DNA from: Sympetrum striolatum
Lineage: Eukaryota; Arthropoda; Insecta; Odonata; Libellulidae
Length of the DNA: 64,000 nucleotides
Direction of reading: 5' to 3'
Assembly: GCA_947579665.1 (NCBI GenBank)
Contig: CANPUZ010000050.1
Span: forward strand, 310,001-374,000
The translations under genes and the position numbers were made by a program. The notes under the pieces are model-generated. The model was not told the DNA's origin, made no database searches, and saw nothing but the letters and a program-made list of their open reading frames with translations. This document shows positions 23,433 through 33,540 of this stretch, piece after piece. Each line of letters begins with the position of its first letter. Position 1 is the first letter of the stretch.

Positions 23433-23675
23433 GAGCTGTACCTAGCTCACAACGAGATAACGGACATTGCTTTAAATTTTCGATTAAAAAACCATAAGCT
23501 GAGGATACTGGATCTTCGCTACAACAAGATTAAACATCTGTCTTATCAAGAATTGCTGTTCTCCTCTTATTATAAGGACGAATTTGGAAATTATGTCCCA
23601 TATCATCCATGCCACAACCTAACAGTGGACCTAAGGAACAATTTGATTGGAAGCATTCATATTCCTCATACGATG
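23433..23675 (+). CDS. LRR gene copy A, coding exon 2 (LRRs 26-28)
   Basis: 81 codons in phase 0. The acceptor is TTTTCCTTAAAG|GAG and the donor ATG|GTGAGT. The junction completes a repeat: ..NLHDLE + ELYLAHNEITDI. It encodes LRILDLRYNKIKHLSYQELLF, then a variable loop (SSYYKDEFGNYVPYHPCHN), then LTVDLRNNLIGSIHIPHTM, a pattern close to the repeats just before the first LRRCT of Toll. An alternative acceptor three bases downstream (GGAG) would delete one Glu. Intron upstream is 1,604 bp. Confidence 0.85.
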
Positions 23676-24670
23676 GTGAGTGGTTATGACGGTGAAATTG
23701 CTTGACTTATTTATGGTAATTGTGTTATCCTGTTTTAATTTTAAGGCATGTTCATACCTAGCGATATGTCGTGCGACTGGTTTCATCCACCGTGCGATTC
23801 ACTGAATGTCCAAAATTACTCCAAACACCTTCAAAGTCATTTCCCGAGAACTGAAAGGGAAGGGCTCCAAGTAGAAAAGCTATCGTATAATTCCAAATTA
23901 TATACACCAATAAAATATTTATGCACTCATTAATTTGCAAATGATGAGTTTTTCAACCAAGAAAATAATTACCCTAAAACTTTACCCAAAGAAAGATATC
24001 TTCACATAATTTAATATTGAACCATTTGAAAGTAACGGAGCATTGTGCCGTTATTTATCATTAAGTTTTAGAGAGTTGTTACAAAATAATAATCTTTTAA
24101 GGTAGAACTAAATATTATTCAAAATTATATATCCCGTAATTAATTTGTATATAATTGTTTCATTATTGTTCATATTGAAAAATAGGAAGTTGAATTACTT
24201 ATTCCTACTTATGAGGCTCTCCTTTGTCAACATTTGGAAAATTATCCTCCCTAGCGATTTAGATAATTTGGGACGGATTGCCAGTTCCTTCAGAAGATGG
24301 AACAGTATTAATAATTCGATGTCTGGATAGCCTGATGAAATATAAAAAATATTAGCTTTATGATTAGAATATTTAACTTGCTTTCTTAAGTTTGAAAAAT
24401 AACCGGAATTCATCAACTGGGTTAATATTCGGATCTGACTTAAAGATTATGACAAAAAGATGTGTATTCACCTCGAAATCAAACTTATCAATTTTCGACC
24501 ATATTGCTATCATCACAAATCATTAGCACTATAAAAGGTGTGTGACTTACTTTATATGATTCCACTGAGTGATAATATGCAGAGATGAAATTCACAGACG
24601 GAAAGGGAGCCCAATAAATAGTTGTAGAAAACTACCACTTAAAATTAGAAACAAACTCGTTTTCTTTCAG

Positions 24671-24882
24671 TTGGTCCGGAACATTACCACAAAATGCGAC
24701 AAACACAAGTATAGCCATGCCACTATTCTATTGGGATACAATCCTTTTGAATGTGGATGCAGAGTTCTTCCTTTTCTTCGTATGGTGGAGGAGGATGTTG
24801 TTCTCTTGAGCGAACTGTGGCGAACTAAAAGGAAAGACTGGGTACTGCAAGCGAGGATAGACGCCACCAATTTAACATGCAG
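24671..24882 (+). CDS. LRR gene copy A, coding exon 3 (LRRCT)
   Basis: 212 nt, from acceptor TTTTCTTTCAG to donor TGCAG|GTAGTG, leaving phase 2. It encodes LVRNITTKCDKHKYSHATILL, then YNPFECGCRVLPFLRMVEED, the CxC start of an LRR C-terminal cap. It continues to DATNLTC, the third cap cysteine. A 995-bp intron precedes it. Exon and splice sites are conserved in copies B and C. Confidence 0.85.
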
Positions 24883-25088
24883 GTAGTGCATATATTTTAA
24901 CATATGACATTCTTAAATGTAGGTTCGACGTTTCTAATGGAATCCTTTGCTTTTATAGATACGCTTGATTGAGGAACTGGTTATGATTTTATGTGTATAT
25001 CATTATGTAAATTTAAGCTCTCCATCTAATTCATCAACTGCATTTACAACATACTTTTCATTACTGACACGAATGCTGTTATTCTCAG

Positions 25089-25209
25089 GTATCCGGAAAG
25101 TGTGAATGGAAAGTTGGTGGTTGCTACGGAAACTTGGATTCATCATCTCCTTCCATTGATGGGGTTTTGTTATTTGGCAGATGATATGGATGTTATCGAA
25201 ACCAAATAA
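25089..25209 (+). CDS. LRR gene copy A, last coding exon and stop
   Basis: The acceptor TTATTCTCAG joins AG + G to give Arg, then YPESVNGKLVVATETW, HHLLPLMGFCYLADDMDVIETK and TAA at 25207-25209. The Cys in GFC is the fourth LRRCT cysteine, so the cap is complete. In a Toll receptor a second LRR cluster, a membrane span and a TIR domain would follow; here the frame stops 12 residues after that Cys. The same stop is present in copy B. Confidence 0.82.
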
Positions 25210-25225
25210 TGCCGTAATTAACATA

Positions 25226-25231
25226 AATAAA
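25226..25231 (+). terminator. Polyadenylation signal AATAAA, copy A
   Basis: AATAAA lies 16 nt after the stop codon, and the same signal lies at the same distance in copy B (48867-48872). It supports the stop as the real end of the message rather than a chance stop in a longer gene, though the genome is AT-rich and the hexamer alone is weak evidence. Confidence 0.55.
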
Positions 25232-25639
25232 GCTGTCAAATCTTTTTCTGATCAAATCCTATCACTTATTCCCCATAATTGGACTTCCCAGGTGCGTAAC
25301 CTGTGTTATCTTACGAAGCTTGTACCAAAAGTATTGTCTCTGAATTAAAAAAATATTTTAATTCGAATAAATATTTATATAGATATATTGCGTCTATAAG
25401 TACTAATTTCCAACAAAGCTCCCATTTACCTGGATGCACTTTTAATACCGCGCTGGATGTTTATAATCCATCCGATAGAAACTCACCGCCAACTCCTTTT
25501 CAAGGTAATCAATGACTCATGTTTTCACTTCCTTGTCTTCATCCATCCTTTTTCCACCAAAATGTAAATTAATAAATATATTGAAAATGGAGCCAAGTTA
25601 AGACTTTTTGAGTTTTCCGACGACATCTGAAGTACCACA

Positions 25640-25990
25640 GGGATCCTGCGACCACCAGCGGCGTCTACCTCCTCTCCTGTCACGACTGCGATGCCAGATA
25701 CGTTGGTCAAAGGTCTGGCCGCGGAACATCGAGCTTGCCTCCGCCGGAAACAATACCCCCCCGCCTCTGCTTTCGCCCTTCATCTCCCCTGAATCGGGAC
25801 GTAAGAGCAGCTTTGTCCCCGCACGTCTTCACCAGGAGAAGAAAGGACGACGGTTGGATGTACTAGAGACAATAGAAGTTATGAATTTTCCCGCGGAAAA
25901 GTGTTTTCCTACAAACTAAAACAGCTTCCCCCATACCTATGATGTTCCCCCATAAATTATGATGTTCCTAAGAACTATAATAATTAAGGT
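25640..25990 (+). mobile_element. Penelope-like GIY-YIG fragment in unit A
   Basis: From about 25659 one frame reads GVYLLSCHDCDARYVGQRSGRG, a GIY-YIG core. After a frame change another (about 25800-25890) reads QEKKGRRLDVLETIEVMNF, matching the KLNILEQIEI block of the element at 3255-4200. Order and orientation agree with one GIY-YIG domain broken by indels. It lies 430 bp after the LRR stop codon and is equally placed in unit B, so it predates the duplication. It belongs to a more GC-rich Penelope-like family than the one at 3.3 kb. Confidence 0.65.
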
Positions 25991-26004
25991 GCTCATAGGT
26001 TAAA

Positions 26005-26480
26005 CAGTGTGTACCGAATATCTTTAATAAATTGCCAGCACATCTGTTGTATTTAACATCATTAAGAGACGTTAAAAATAGAATGAAAAACTTCCTACTA
26101 CACAATGAATCAATATAACTTATAAGTTACTGTTTTATAATCTACTTTGGATAAGATGTGTATATAGATATAATGTGTTGTTTTGAGTAATACTTATGTC
26201 TGAGTATTCCTAAAGTTTTTAGAAGTATAGTTTAGTTAGTGTATAGTGTTGTTTAGTTATATTTCTGTAATTATTTAGTATTCTATATTTCTATCTGTAA
26301 TCTTGTTTGTCTGTTATTTTGTGCACCTCCTGATGAGCCAAGTATTGGCTCAGGAGAAGGGAAACCAATACCTTCAAGTGCAATTTTTTGTTCAATTATT
26401 TTTCTGATGTACCTGAATGACTTTGTTACTGACATTGTATGTCCACAGATAAATAATAAATTACTTACTTACCAAAAAAA
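26005..26480 (+). mobile_element. LINE 3' end fragment in unit A
   Basis: In one frame, near 26010-26118, it reads RIFNKLPAHLLYLTSLRDVKNR, then MKNFLLHNESI and a stop. This resembles the conserved C-terminus of Jockey-type RT polyproteins (IFNKLP..I, a KN.. motif, K..LL). It is followed by a 3' UTR and a tail CTTACTTACC near 26460. It is 5' truncated and shared with unit B (49640-50095). Confidence 0.55.
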
Positions 26481-26881
26481 ATACCTCACCTCTCATCTCC
26501 CTTCCCAAAAGGGTATTCCCATATTCCCTCAGGCGGTCACCCGTCGAAGGCCTTGTTAGACGAAAATCAGTGATCAATTTAACTAAGTAATAGAAGAGAT
26601 GAAATGTTGGAGGGGTGGGGTAGTGAAGGCGTTCAATAGGGATTTTAGAATTCACATACCAAAAACAGAAAACTAACTTGTAAGTCGGAAAGTTCGAAAC
26701 CAAAATATTCTTAGGTAAATATTGCAACTATGCGAATGCTATATTGATTCTAACAATTTAAAATCTTGCTTAAATGTTTAATTTGTTTGAATGCTTCAAG
26801 ATCAATAAAAATTCGAAAAATTGCAAATATAGCTGTTACGTGATTTCTATTATTAACCCGTGGAAGGCACACCACCTTCCA

Positions 26882-29755
26882 TATAGCATTCTTAACCCTG
26901 AGGCTCCCATCTACACTGCAGGTACTTCCTCCATCTTACCCTCTCAAAACCCTTGCTCAACCTTTTCCGGGTCATTCCTTTCAGGCTCTCTTCATTCTTC
27001 TCTCAGTCCTCACGGCAGCCAATCCATAGCTTGCGCCCCCGCTGATCCTGTTGTTTCCTCGCTCAATCCGTTTGCTAATGAGTTCTTTCCTCAGCAAACA
27101 CTTTCTCCTCCTTCCGCGAACTGTTTTTCCAACAACTCTAAGAACTCGAATTTCTCTCTTTCAACTAAATTGTCCCTCCACCCTCGGTGCTTTCAGGTTA
27201 TCTATCTTAATGCCCAAAGCATCCACGCGCACCTCGATGAGATCCGCTCTCTTGTTCTAAATACAAATGTACATGCCATTGCTATAAGTGAAACATGGCT
27301 ACAACCTAACGTGCCGTCAACTGCAGTTGAAATAGCTGGTTACAAACTCGTTCGTAATGATCGCATTGGGAAACGTGGTGGCGGCGTTGGATTATACATT
27401 AAAAATGACCTTTCTTCAAAAACTATTGCCCACAGCATACCGAAATACAGTAGAAAGCCAGAATATCTTCTGGTCGAGGTTACTTTAAAAACACAGAAAA
27501 TCCTACTTGGCATAATCTATAGACCCCCTAAAGTCGGCAATTTGAACGACATAGAAATCACACTATCGACTCACTTACATAACTATCAGCATGTCATCTT
27601 AACTGGCGATTTCAATGCTAATTTTTCCTCTATGAATCGTGACGCTTTATTTCTCAAAAGCACTTTTCATACTCTTGGACTCAGTATCCTTCCTCTAAAT
27701 CCCACGCATCATACCCTTAACTCCTCAACATGGATCGATGCTTTACTAACAACCAACAGCGAAAAAGTAGTGACTTATGGCCAACTATCTGCTTCAGGAA
27801 TATCAGCGCACGACTTACTATATGTGGCTTATTCTATTAAATGCCCAAAACACTCTCCTAAATTCTTAACTCACCGTAATTTGAAGGCAATCTGCAATGA
27901 TCATCTTTTAGCAGATGCCGCTATCATTCCATGGGATTCAATAGAGTGTATCAGTGACATCAACGAGAAAGTACAAATTTTCAATAATTTTATTATCCAT
28001 CTACTAGACATTCATGCTCCTCTCAAAACCATTCGCATTTCAAAACCCAAATCTCCGTGGATGAATGACGAAATCAAGGACGCGATGGCGATACGAGACG
28101 CTGCCTTCAGACATTTCAAAAAATTCAAAAACTCTGACACATTCAACCGCTACAAAAATCTACGAAATCGAACAAAACAACTCATTAGAAACTCTAAGAT
28201 CAGATACATGCACCGAATATCAACAGGAGGTTGCTTTCAGTCTTCTCTCTGGCATAATCTTAAAAACTTAGGGATCGGCAAGCCTAGAAAATCGTTTTTA
28301 CCACCCGATATCTCCCTGAATAAGGTTAACCAAGAATTCATAGTCCCCGAGTCAAGCTGTAACAAATCCGCTAAAAAGCTCTATATTGATAGTCTTAGTC
28401 ACTTAGCCATTTCTACCTCTAAAAATACTCGCCATTACTTCAATTTTACTCCTGTCACACAACTACAGGTCCTCCGGTCTCTCCGCAAAATAAAATCTCA
28501 GTCCCAAGGAGCCGATGGCATTCCTATCTCCATAATACTAAAATTAGCCATTTATACACTCCCTGTCATCACTCACATATTTAACTTTTCTCTTCTTCAA
28601 GGGATTTTCCCATCCCAATGGAAATTGGCAATAATTCGTCCTATAATAAAGAGATCCTCCTCCTCAGACGACTCCCCCCAATTTAGACCAATCAGCCTTC
28701 TCCCTGCCATTTCTAAATCCTTTGAGAAAATTATTCACGAACAAATTACTACCTATTTATCAGCTAATAACTTGTACGATTCCTTCCAGTCTGGATTCCG
28801 GAAATCACATAATACAAGCACTGCTTTATTAAAGATTACCGACGATATACGTCACGCAATGGACCACACCGAAGTCACAATTATGACTCTCCTCGATTTC
28901 AGCAAGGCATTCGATTCCATTGACAGAGATATATTGATAAGTAAACTCCGGTTGCTAAATTTCTCGCCGATGTCCCTACAATGGTTCTCCTCCTACCTAG
29001 AAGACCGCTATCAGAAGGTAACTTACAATAACATGTCATCTGATTGGGCTCAAACATACAAAGGCATCCCTCAAGGCTCTACCCTTGGCCCTCTATTATT
29101 TACCATATACATCAACGACATCTCCTCTACCATATCCTATTGCAAATACCACTTGTATGCCGACGATCTTCAGCTATATTACCACTCATCAATTCCGACT
29201 CTAAATAATGCTATCTTTAAGATGAACTCTGATATTGCTCAGCTCTTCAACTGGAGCAACATTAACCAATTAAAGATCAATCCAACCAAAAGTAACTCCA
29301 TCATAATAGGACATAAAAATCTCCTCCATGGCCTAAACAATAAAAACCTACTTCCGATAAAAATAGGTGACCAACCTGTCCCTCTCGTCAAATCACTCAT
29401 TAATCTCGGAGTGGTTATCAACGAAAATCTCCCTTGGGCAGATCAAGTTAATAAGATCTGCAAAACAGTCTATGGATCTCTGTATTCACTCGTGCGACTG
29501 AAAACATTTCTTTCCTTTCAACTCAGAAAGCAGCTGATCTCCTCTCTTATTTTTCCTCACTTCGATTATTGTGATGCTGTATTCAACGACCTCTCTGAAG
29601 AACTTGCACAAAAACTACAATTAGCGCAGAATTCCTGTATTAGATTCATCTGTGATCTCAGAAAAAAAGATCATGTTTCTAAATACTACTACTTGGATGG
29701 CTCAAGCTCCAGTCAAGACGAAATCTTCACCTTCTCACTCAGCTCTTCTCCATAA
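26882..29755 (+). CDS. AP-endonuclease/reverse transcriptase polyprotein of the nested LINE
   Basis: One long frame of about 958 codons; it stays open upstream into host DNA, so no start codon can be assigned. Endonuclease motifs in order: IYLNAQSI, AIAISETWL, KRGGGVGLYI, LTGDFNANF and a degenerate SDH site reading SAHDLLY. RT motifs: QGADGIPISI, FPSQWKLAIIRPI, FRPISLLPAISKSFEKII, DSFQSGFRKSHNTSTAL, LLDFSKAFDSID, KGIPQGSTLGPLLFTIYIND and YADDLQLYY (coded at 29156-29182), then NLGVVINENL. The catalytic Asp residues are intact. There is no RNase H domain. Order and motifs fit the Jockey/CR1 group. The normal C-terminus is cut off by a frameshift near 29692. Confidence 0.88.
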   Translation, partial: YSILNPEAPIYTAGTSSILPSQNPCSTFSGSFLSGSLHSSLSPHGSQSIACAPADPVVSSLNPFANEFFPQQTLSPPSANCFSNNSKNSNFSLSTKLSLHPRCFQVIYLNAQSIHAHLDEIRSLVLNTNVHAIAISETWLQPNVPSTAVEIAGYKLVRNDRIGKRGGGVGLYIKNDLSSKTIAHSIPKYSRKPEYLLVEVTLKTQKILLGIIYRPPKVGNLNDIEITLSTHLHNYQHVILTGDFNANFSSMNRDALFLKSTFHTLGLSILPLNPTHHTLNSSTWIDALLTTNSEKVVTYGQLSASGISAHDLLYVAYSIKCPKHSPKFLTHRNLKAICNDHLLADAAIIPWDSIECISDINEKVQIFNNFIIHLLDIHAPLKTIRISKPKSPWMNDEIKDAMAIRDAAFRHFKKFKNSDTFNRYKNLRNRTKQLIRNSKIRYMHRISTGGCFQSSLWHNLKNLGIGKPRKSFLPPDISLNKVNQEFIVPESSCNKSAKKLYIDSLSHLAISTSKNTRHYFNFTPVTQLQVLRSLRKIKSQSQGADGIPISIILKLAIYTLPVITHIFNFSLLQGIFPSQWKLAIIRPIIKRSSSSDDSPQFRPISLLPAISKSFEKIIHEQITTYLSANNLYDSFQSGFRKSHNTSTALLKITDDIRHAMDHTEVTIMTLLDFSKAFDSIDRDILISKLRLLNFSPMSLQWFSSYLEDRYQKVTYNNMSSDWAQTYKGIPQGSTLGPLLFTIYINDISSTISYCKYHLYADDLQLYYHSSIPTLNNAIFKMNSDIAQLFNWSNINQLKINPTKSNSIIIGHKNLLHGLNNKNLLPIKIGDQPVPLVKSLINLGVVINENLPWADQVNKICKTVYGSLYSLVRLKTFLSFQLRKQLISSLIFPHFDYCDAVFNDLSEELAQKLQLAQNSCIRFICDLRKKDHVSKYYYLDGSSSSQDEIFTFSLSSSP

Positions 29756-30021
29756 GAATTAATAACCTGCCTCAGTATCTATCTGGTCTTTTTCAAACAA
29801 TGCACAGCATACATTGTCTTCCGACTAGAAATAACCAGCTTCTTCAGATACCAAAACACCGAACCGAAATTTACCATAATTCCTTTCATGTCTCCGCATG
29901 CAGGCTCTGGAACTCTCTCCCCACACATATTCAAAACTCTCCTTCGCTATTGGCATTCATGAATCGCTACTACCAATTCCTTTTTCTTAATCAAACCTCC
30001 ACTGACTCAGATAAACTTTAG
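29694..30021 (+). pseudogene. C-terminal end of the LINE polyprotein, out of frame
   Basis: From the CTT at about 29693 another frame continues the protein: LGWLKLQSRRNLHLLTQLFSIR, then INNLPQYLSGLF, and later SACRLWNSLPTHIQ and a stop at 30019-30021. RLWNSLP is a conserved C-terminal block of such LINE proteins. The join requires loss of one base (or gain of two) near 29692 in a TACTACTACTT run. So the element has lost its C-terminus by a single small indel. Confidence 0.7.
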
Positions 30022-31489
30022 CAGATTAACTTTTCCCTTCACTGAACATCTTTTTTTTTCTCCTTTTCTTTTTTTCCTTTTATTCCACATATCCTTATCG
30101 TTCTCGCACACTCTCACCCCTACTCTTCTTCAAACGTTATATTCCTTTTTATATCGACTGTATTTACCTGTATCGATATATGTATATATATATATATGCA
30201 CATACTTGTATATATTTTCTTTTCTCTTTATGCTCATTTGAACTTCTTTAACAAATTTGTTTTTTGTTTTGACTCGCCAAATGTTTATTTTTTTTAATTT
30301 CTTTTTTATTATTATGATTATCATTGTCTTTTTATTTCATTATTTATCCACTTTTTTGCAACGGGTTAAATGTAAGATGGGACTAATCAGTCTCAATTTC
30401 GCCCGACAATAAAGACCTTTATCTATCTATCTATCTATCTTCCAGCACTTTAGGAAGGCACACTAGTGCGAATTTGGCTTTTCCAACTTTGAACGCGTAT
30501 AACTTTTTTGTTTATTTAGATTCAGTAAAAATTGCAGCGCATTTTAGACGCGCAATTTAATTGTGCTTTTAGATGTATCATTTATTTTTTAACAAAATTT
30601 TATTTTGTTAATGAAATTTTGCAATTTGTAAGTCGCCGTTTTCCAAAAATCACTTTTTTTATTTTTACATAACTTTTATAAACAATCTTCCTAACTGCTG
30701 AAAGTTATTGAAATTCTTAGCTAAAGAGTTATTTATATAGTTATAGTTTTGAATAATTCAAGTCATTATTTAATTGGTAAATAATAAATATTTTTAAAAG
30801 CTGTCTGAACATACAGTAATTCTGGTATCTGAAAATGAACAAATATCGATTAAGTACCAAGAACTTTTATTGTTTAATTAAATAATGACTTGAATTATTC
30901 AAAACAATAACTCTTTAGCTAAGAATTTCAATAACTTTCAGCAGTTAGGAAGATTGTTTATAAAAGTTATGTAAAAATAAAAAAAGTTATTTTTGGAAAA
31001 CGGCGACTTACAAATTGCAAAATTTCATTAACAAAATAAAATTTTGTTAAAAGTTTAATGAATTTTTGAAATGAGTTAATTTTTACTGTATCTAAATAAA
31101 CAAAAAAGTTATACGCGTTCAAAGTTGGAAAAGCCTAATTCGCACTAGTGTGCCTTCCTAAAGTGCTGGAAGGAGGTGTGCCTTCCACGGGTTAATACTG
31201 ACATAAATTTACTCTTTCGGTAGTCATAAAATATTCAAACCATTGAGATCCGCAATGCACACGATTATGAATTGAAATTTGCTTTTTAAAATGATTTACG
31301 GCTGTAGTACTTCTTATTTCTCAGTCTGCGGTATTAACTTGGTAATAAACGTTAATTTATTCTTAACCCATTCCCTTTTCAAAAGATCCTAACATTTACG
31401 ATTCATGTAAACGTTTCTTTTTTCAAAAAGCTCTCGAATTCGTAACAGTTTTAACAGTTTTTCAACAATTTACTAATTATATTAATAAG

Positions 31490-32010
31490 GACGAAAAATC
31501 ATGGAGTGCACACATCCGAAAGATATGTGGAAAAGCACTTGAAAATCTTCGTTCAAAGAATAGTCGGTAGGAGCGAAGAAAAAGTTTGCAAGCAATTTTA
31601 CTTAGCTTTAGTTAAGCCTCACCTTTTAAGTGTAGTGTATGGGCAGAGAAATGTCATATTCGGGATTTAGAAAAAGTACAACGAAAGACGATTTGTAAAG
31701 AATTGCTACAAGAAAACAGCGAGTGTCTCTCAGATGATAAAGGGTTGGGAATCATTAGAGGATAGAAGAAAAATTCAAAGTAGAAATTTATTAAATAATT
31801 TCAGAGAAATTACGTTCTCAGATGATGTAACAGATATAATGCGACCCCCTGTTATATGTTTTGATACTGCCAGAAATATTAGGGAAATAGATGCTAGAAA
31901 ACGAATCGTTTCTAAGATTCATTTTTTCCGCGAAGTATACGCGAAAGCAATCGATTAGGAAAATAGAGTCAAGATGCTTGCACCCCCTACCACACGCCGG
32001 CTTATGGATT
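31490..32010 (+). pseudogene. CR1-like LINE RT C-terminal fragment, unit A
   Basis: Broken frames read RKICGKAL-like sequence near 31510 and KRIVGRSEEKVCKQFYLAL at about 31550-31610. Then 31734-31958 encodes GWESLEDRRKIQSRNLLNNFRE, FSDDVTDIMRPPV and REIDARKR. These match, in order, the C-terminal half of the RT at 11706-13073. It ends with CCACACGCCGG near 31990, the same 3' end sequence as that element. It is shared with unit B and so predates the duplication. Confidence 0.8.
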
Positions 32011-32049
32011 CTTACATAGAAATACATCGCAATCCTCTAAATATTTAGA

Positions 32050-33330
32050 ACAGAGGGGTTTTAACAAAAAAAACGAAATCTGCAGACCCACAATGAAATT
32101 ATATATTCCATATCGTGACAAATTTGTAAAATTATACAACATTTAGAAATTTTACTGCTCATTTGGTCATAGTAGAAATTTCAGTTAGTCTATCATTCGA
32201 ATTTTACAAATTGTGGAAAATTGAATTAAATGAGACGAAAGTTTAATTACCAAAGATACAGCGATGTGTCTCAGTCCATGCGAAAGAACTTATTTCTCAA
32301 TATAACCAATCAATCATCATGGATGGAAGGAATGAAAGGTAAATAGATTCAGCTGGGTGCATTAAGAAGTTAGAATATGATAGAATAGGTGTGAATAAAA
32401 ACCTCTAACATTACTTGTATATGCCTATTGCTATCTTAATGGTACAGACTGTTCTATTCATGTTTGAAAACCATTGAACAAGTTGAGAAATTTAAACATT
32501 AAGTGAGTTAGGTTCTTTTGGTAAACTAAATTTTACAAAATTGTATTTTTAAGCGCACTATTTTCATTTGAAAATTTGCAATTGAAATGTATTATTTCCA
32601 TAAGCAATCAAATGAAATGGCAAACTCAACTATCGCCAACTACAATTCATCGCGTAAAACTATGAATGTCTCCGAAGAATCAAAACGAAAAAAATATTTA
32701 GCACAGCGATACCGCAGCTGAGGAATATACTTCGTTTTATATTTGTTAGCTAGGATACCGAATCCGCAAGTATCTATAAATATAATCGGAAACTACCAAA
32801 GTACTTATCTAAAAACTACAATAAGATACTTTACTATCTTTCTGGATATATTTGAAATATTGGCTCATTCGTCCATGCGTAGGTATCCGCCAATGTATTC
32901 GTCATAGTCATTGTTCAAAAACTATGAAAAATTGGTGAATTAAAAAATTGCATAGTTATTTTTCTCCGTGTTAGAGATATCACTTATTTTCATAATAATG
33001 AAAGAGGTATTAATAGTTAGAATCGCAAATAGATACTCACCACCTCCATTCAAACGTTTTCTTAATCCATTAAAGGTGTTGAAAGGAATAATGACCTTAC
33101 CTGCAAAGAAAGAAGTGTATGAATCAGAAACACTTATACATGAAACACGGATATTTAAATTCTTACCAATTTCTTTTTATATTTCTTATCAAATAAGAAA
33201 TGTAAAAAGATAAGGAATATTTCTGAGGACTATTTAGTAATATCACAGCAAGTTACAATTTATTTCGTCTGACCTTTTAAAACTAAATTACAGATAAAAA
33301 CGAGGTCTATGTTCAACTTTAAGGGTGGAC
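32050..33330. other. Non-coding stretch shared with unit B
   Basis: AT-rich, colinear with 51350-52605, and without a supported gene. The frame at 32968-33213 (81 codons) is not preserved in B. Confidence 0.5.
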
Positions 33331-33339
33331 GGAATACTC

Positions 33340-33540
33340 CGCGTTCCATGCAATGATCCATAGGTTATTAGAAATTCCCCATTCTCGAGAAAATTATGAA
33401 CTTAACGCTATAAAATGCATAGCAGTTCAGAATGGTTGTACGGAAAAATTAATAAACAAAGTTTTAAGGAGAAAATTAAAGAATCGGGCGGAACTGAAAA
33501 TATCCCCAGGCTTCTCTCCCCGATGTAAATCCTAAGAGTG
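33340..33540 (+). pseudogene. Penelope-like RT thumb fragment, unit A
   Basis: In frame from about 33345: AFHAMIHRLLEIPHSRENYE, then NAIKCIAVQNGCTEKLINKVLRR. This lines up with SMIHRLLHVPLSADNFFRE, then IIKQIANSNGYSEMLIDNILSR at 3.3 kb. It is a short isolated piece; the following 33560-34000 stretch is somewhat GC-richer but gives no recognisable domain, only short frames on both strands shared with B. Confidence 0.65.

Larger units (their letters stand above)
26881..30438 (+). mobile_element. Jockey/CR1-type LINE nested in the TTAA element
   Basis: A 3.56-kb non-LTR retrotransposon inserted 24 bp into the left arm of the foldback element. CTTCC at 26876-26880 and 30439-30443 is the probable target duplication. 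It carries an endonuclease-RT frame, a 3' UTR, AATAAAGACC near the end and a tetranucleotide tail (ATCT)n at 30419-30438. No ORF1 is present, so it is 5' truncated. Being inside a copy-private element, it is among the youngest insertions in the window. Confidence 0.88.
26857..31191. mobile_element. TTAA-target foldback element, private to unit A
   Basis: The insertion begins CCCGTGGAAGGCACACC and ends with its inverse, GGTGTGCCTTCCACGGG, and is flanked by TTAA at 26853-26856 and 31192-31195. Unit B has a single TTAA (50469-50472) at the same point and no insertion, so the boundaries are exact. Removing the nested LINE (26881-30438) leaves a roughly 780-bp near-perfect palindrome centred near 30800: the arms share CCAGCACTTTAGGAAGGCAC and AATAACTCTTTAGCTAAG-type blocks in inverse order. 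TTAA target and CCC ends are typical of piggyBac-type elements. No transposase is encoded, so it is a non-autonomous foldback or MITE. Confidence 0.9.

Noticed and set aside
25525..25783. Minus-strand frames over the GC-rich block behind the gene
   Set aside because: The + strand reads as a GIY-YIG domain in two frames; the minus-strand frames are its shadows.
26774..26881. ATG at 26774 as the start of the LINE polyprotein
   Set aside because: These bases are host sequence shared with unit B (50385 onward) plus 24 bp of the foldback arm. The frame is open only by chance before the LINE begins.
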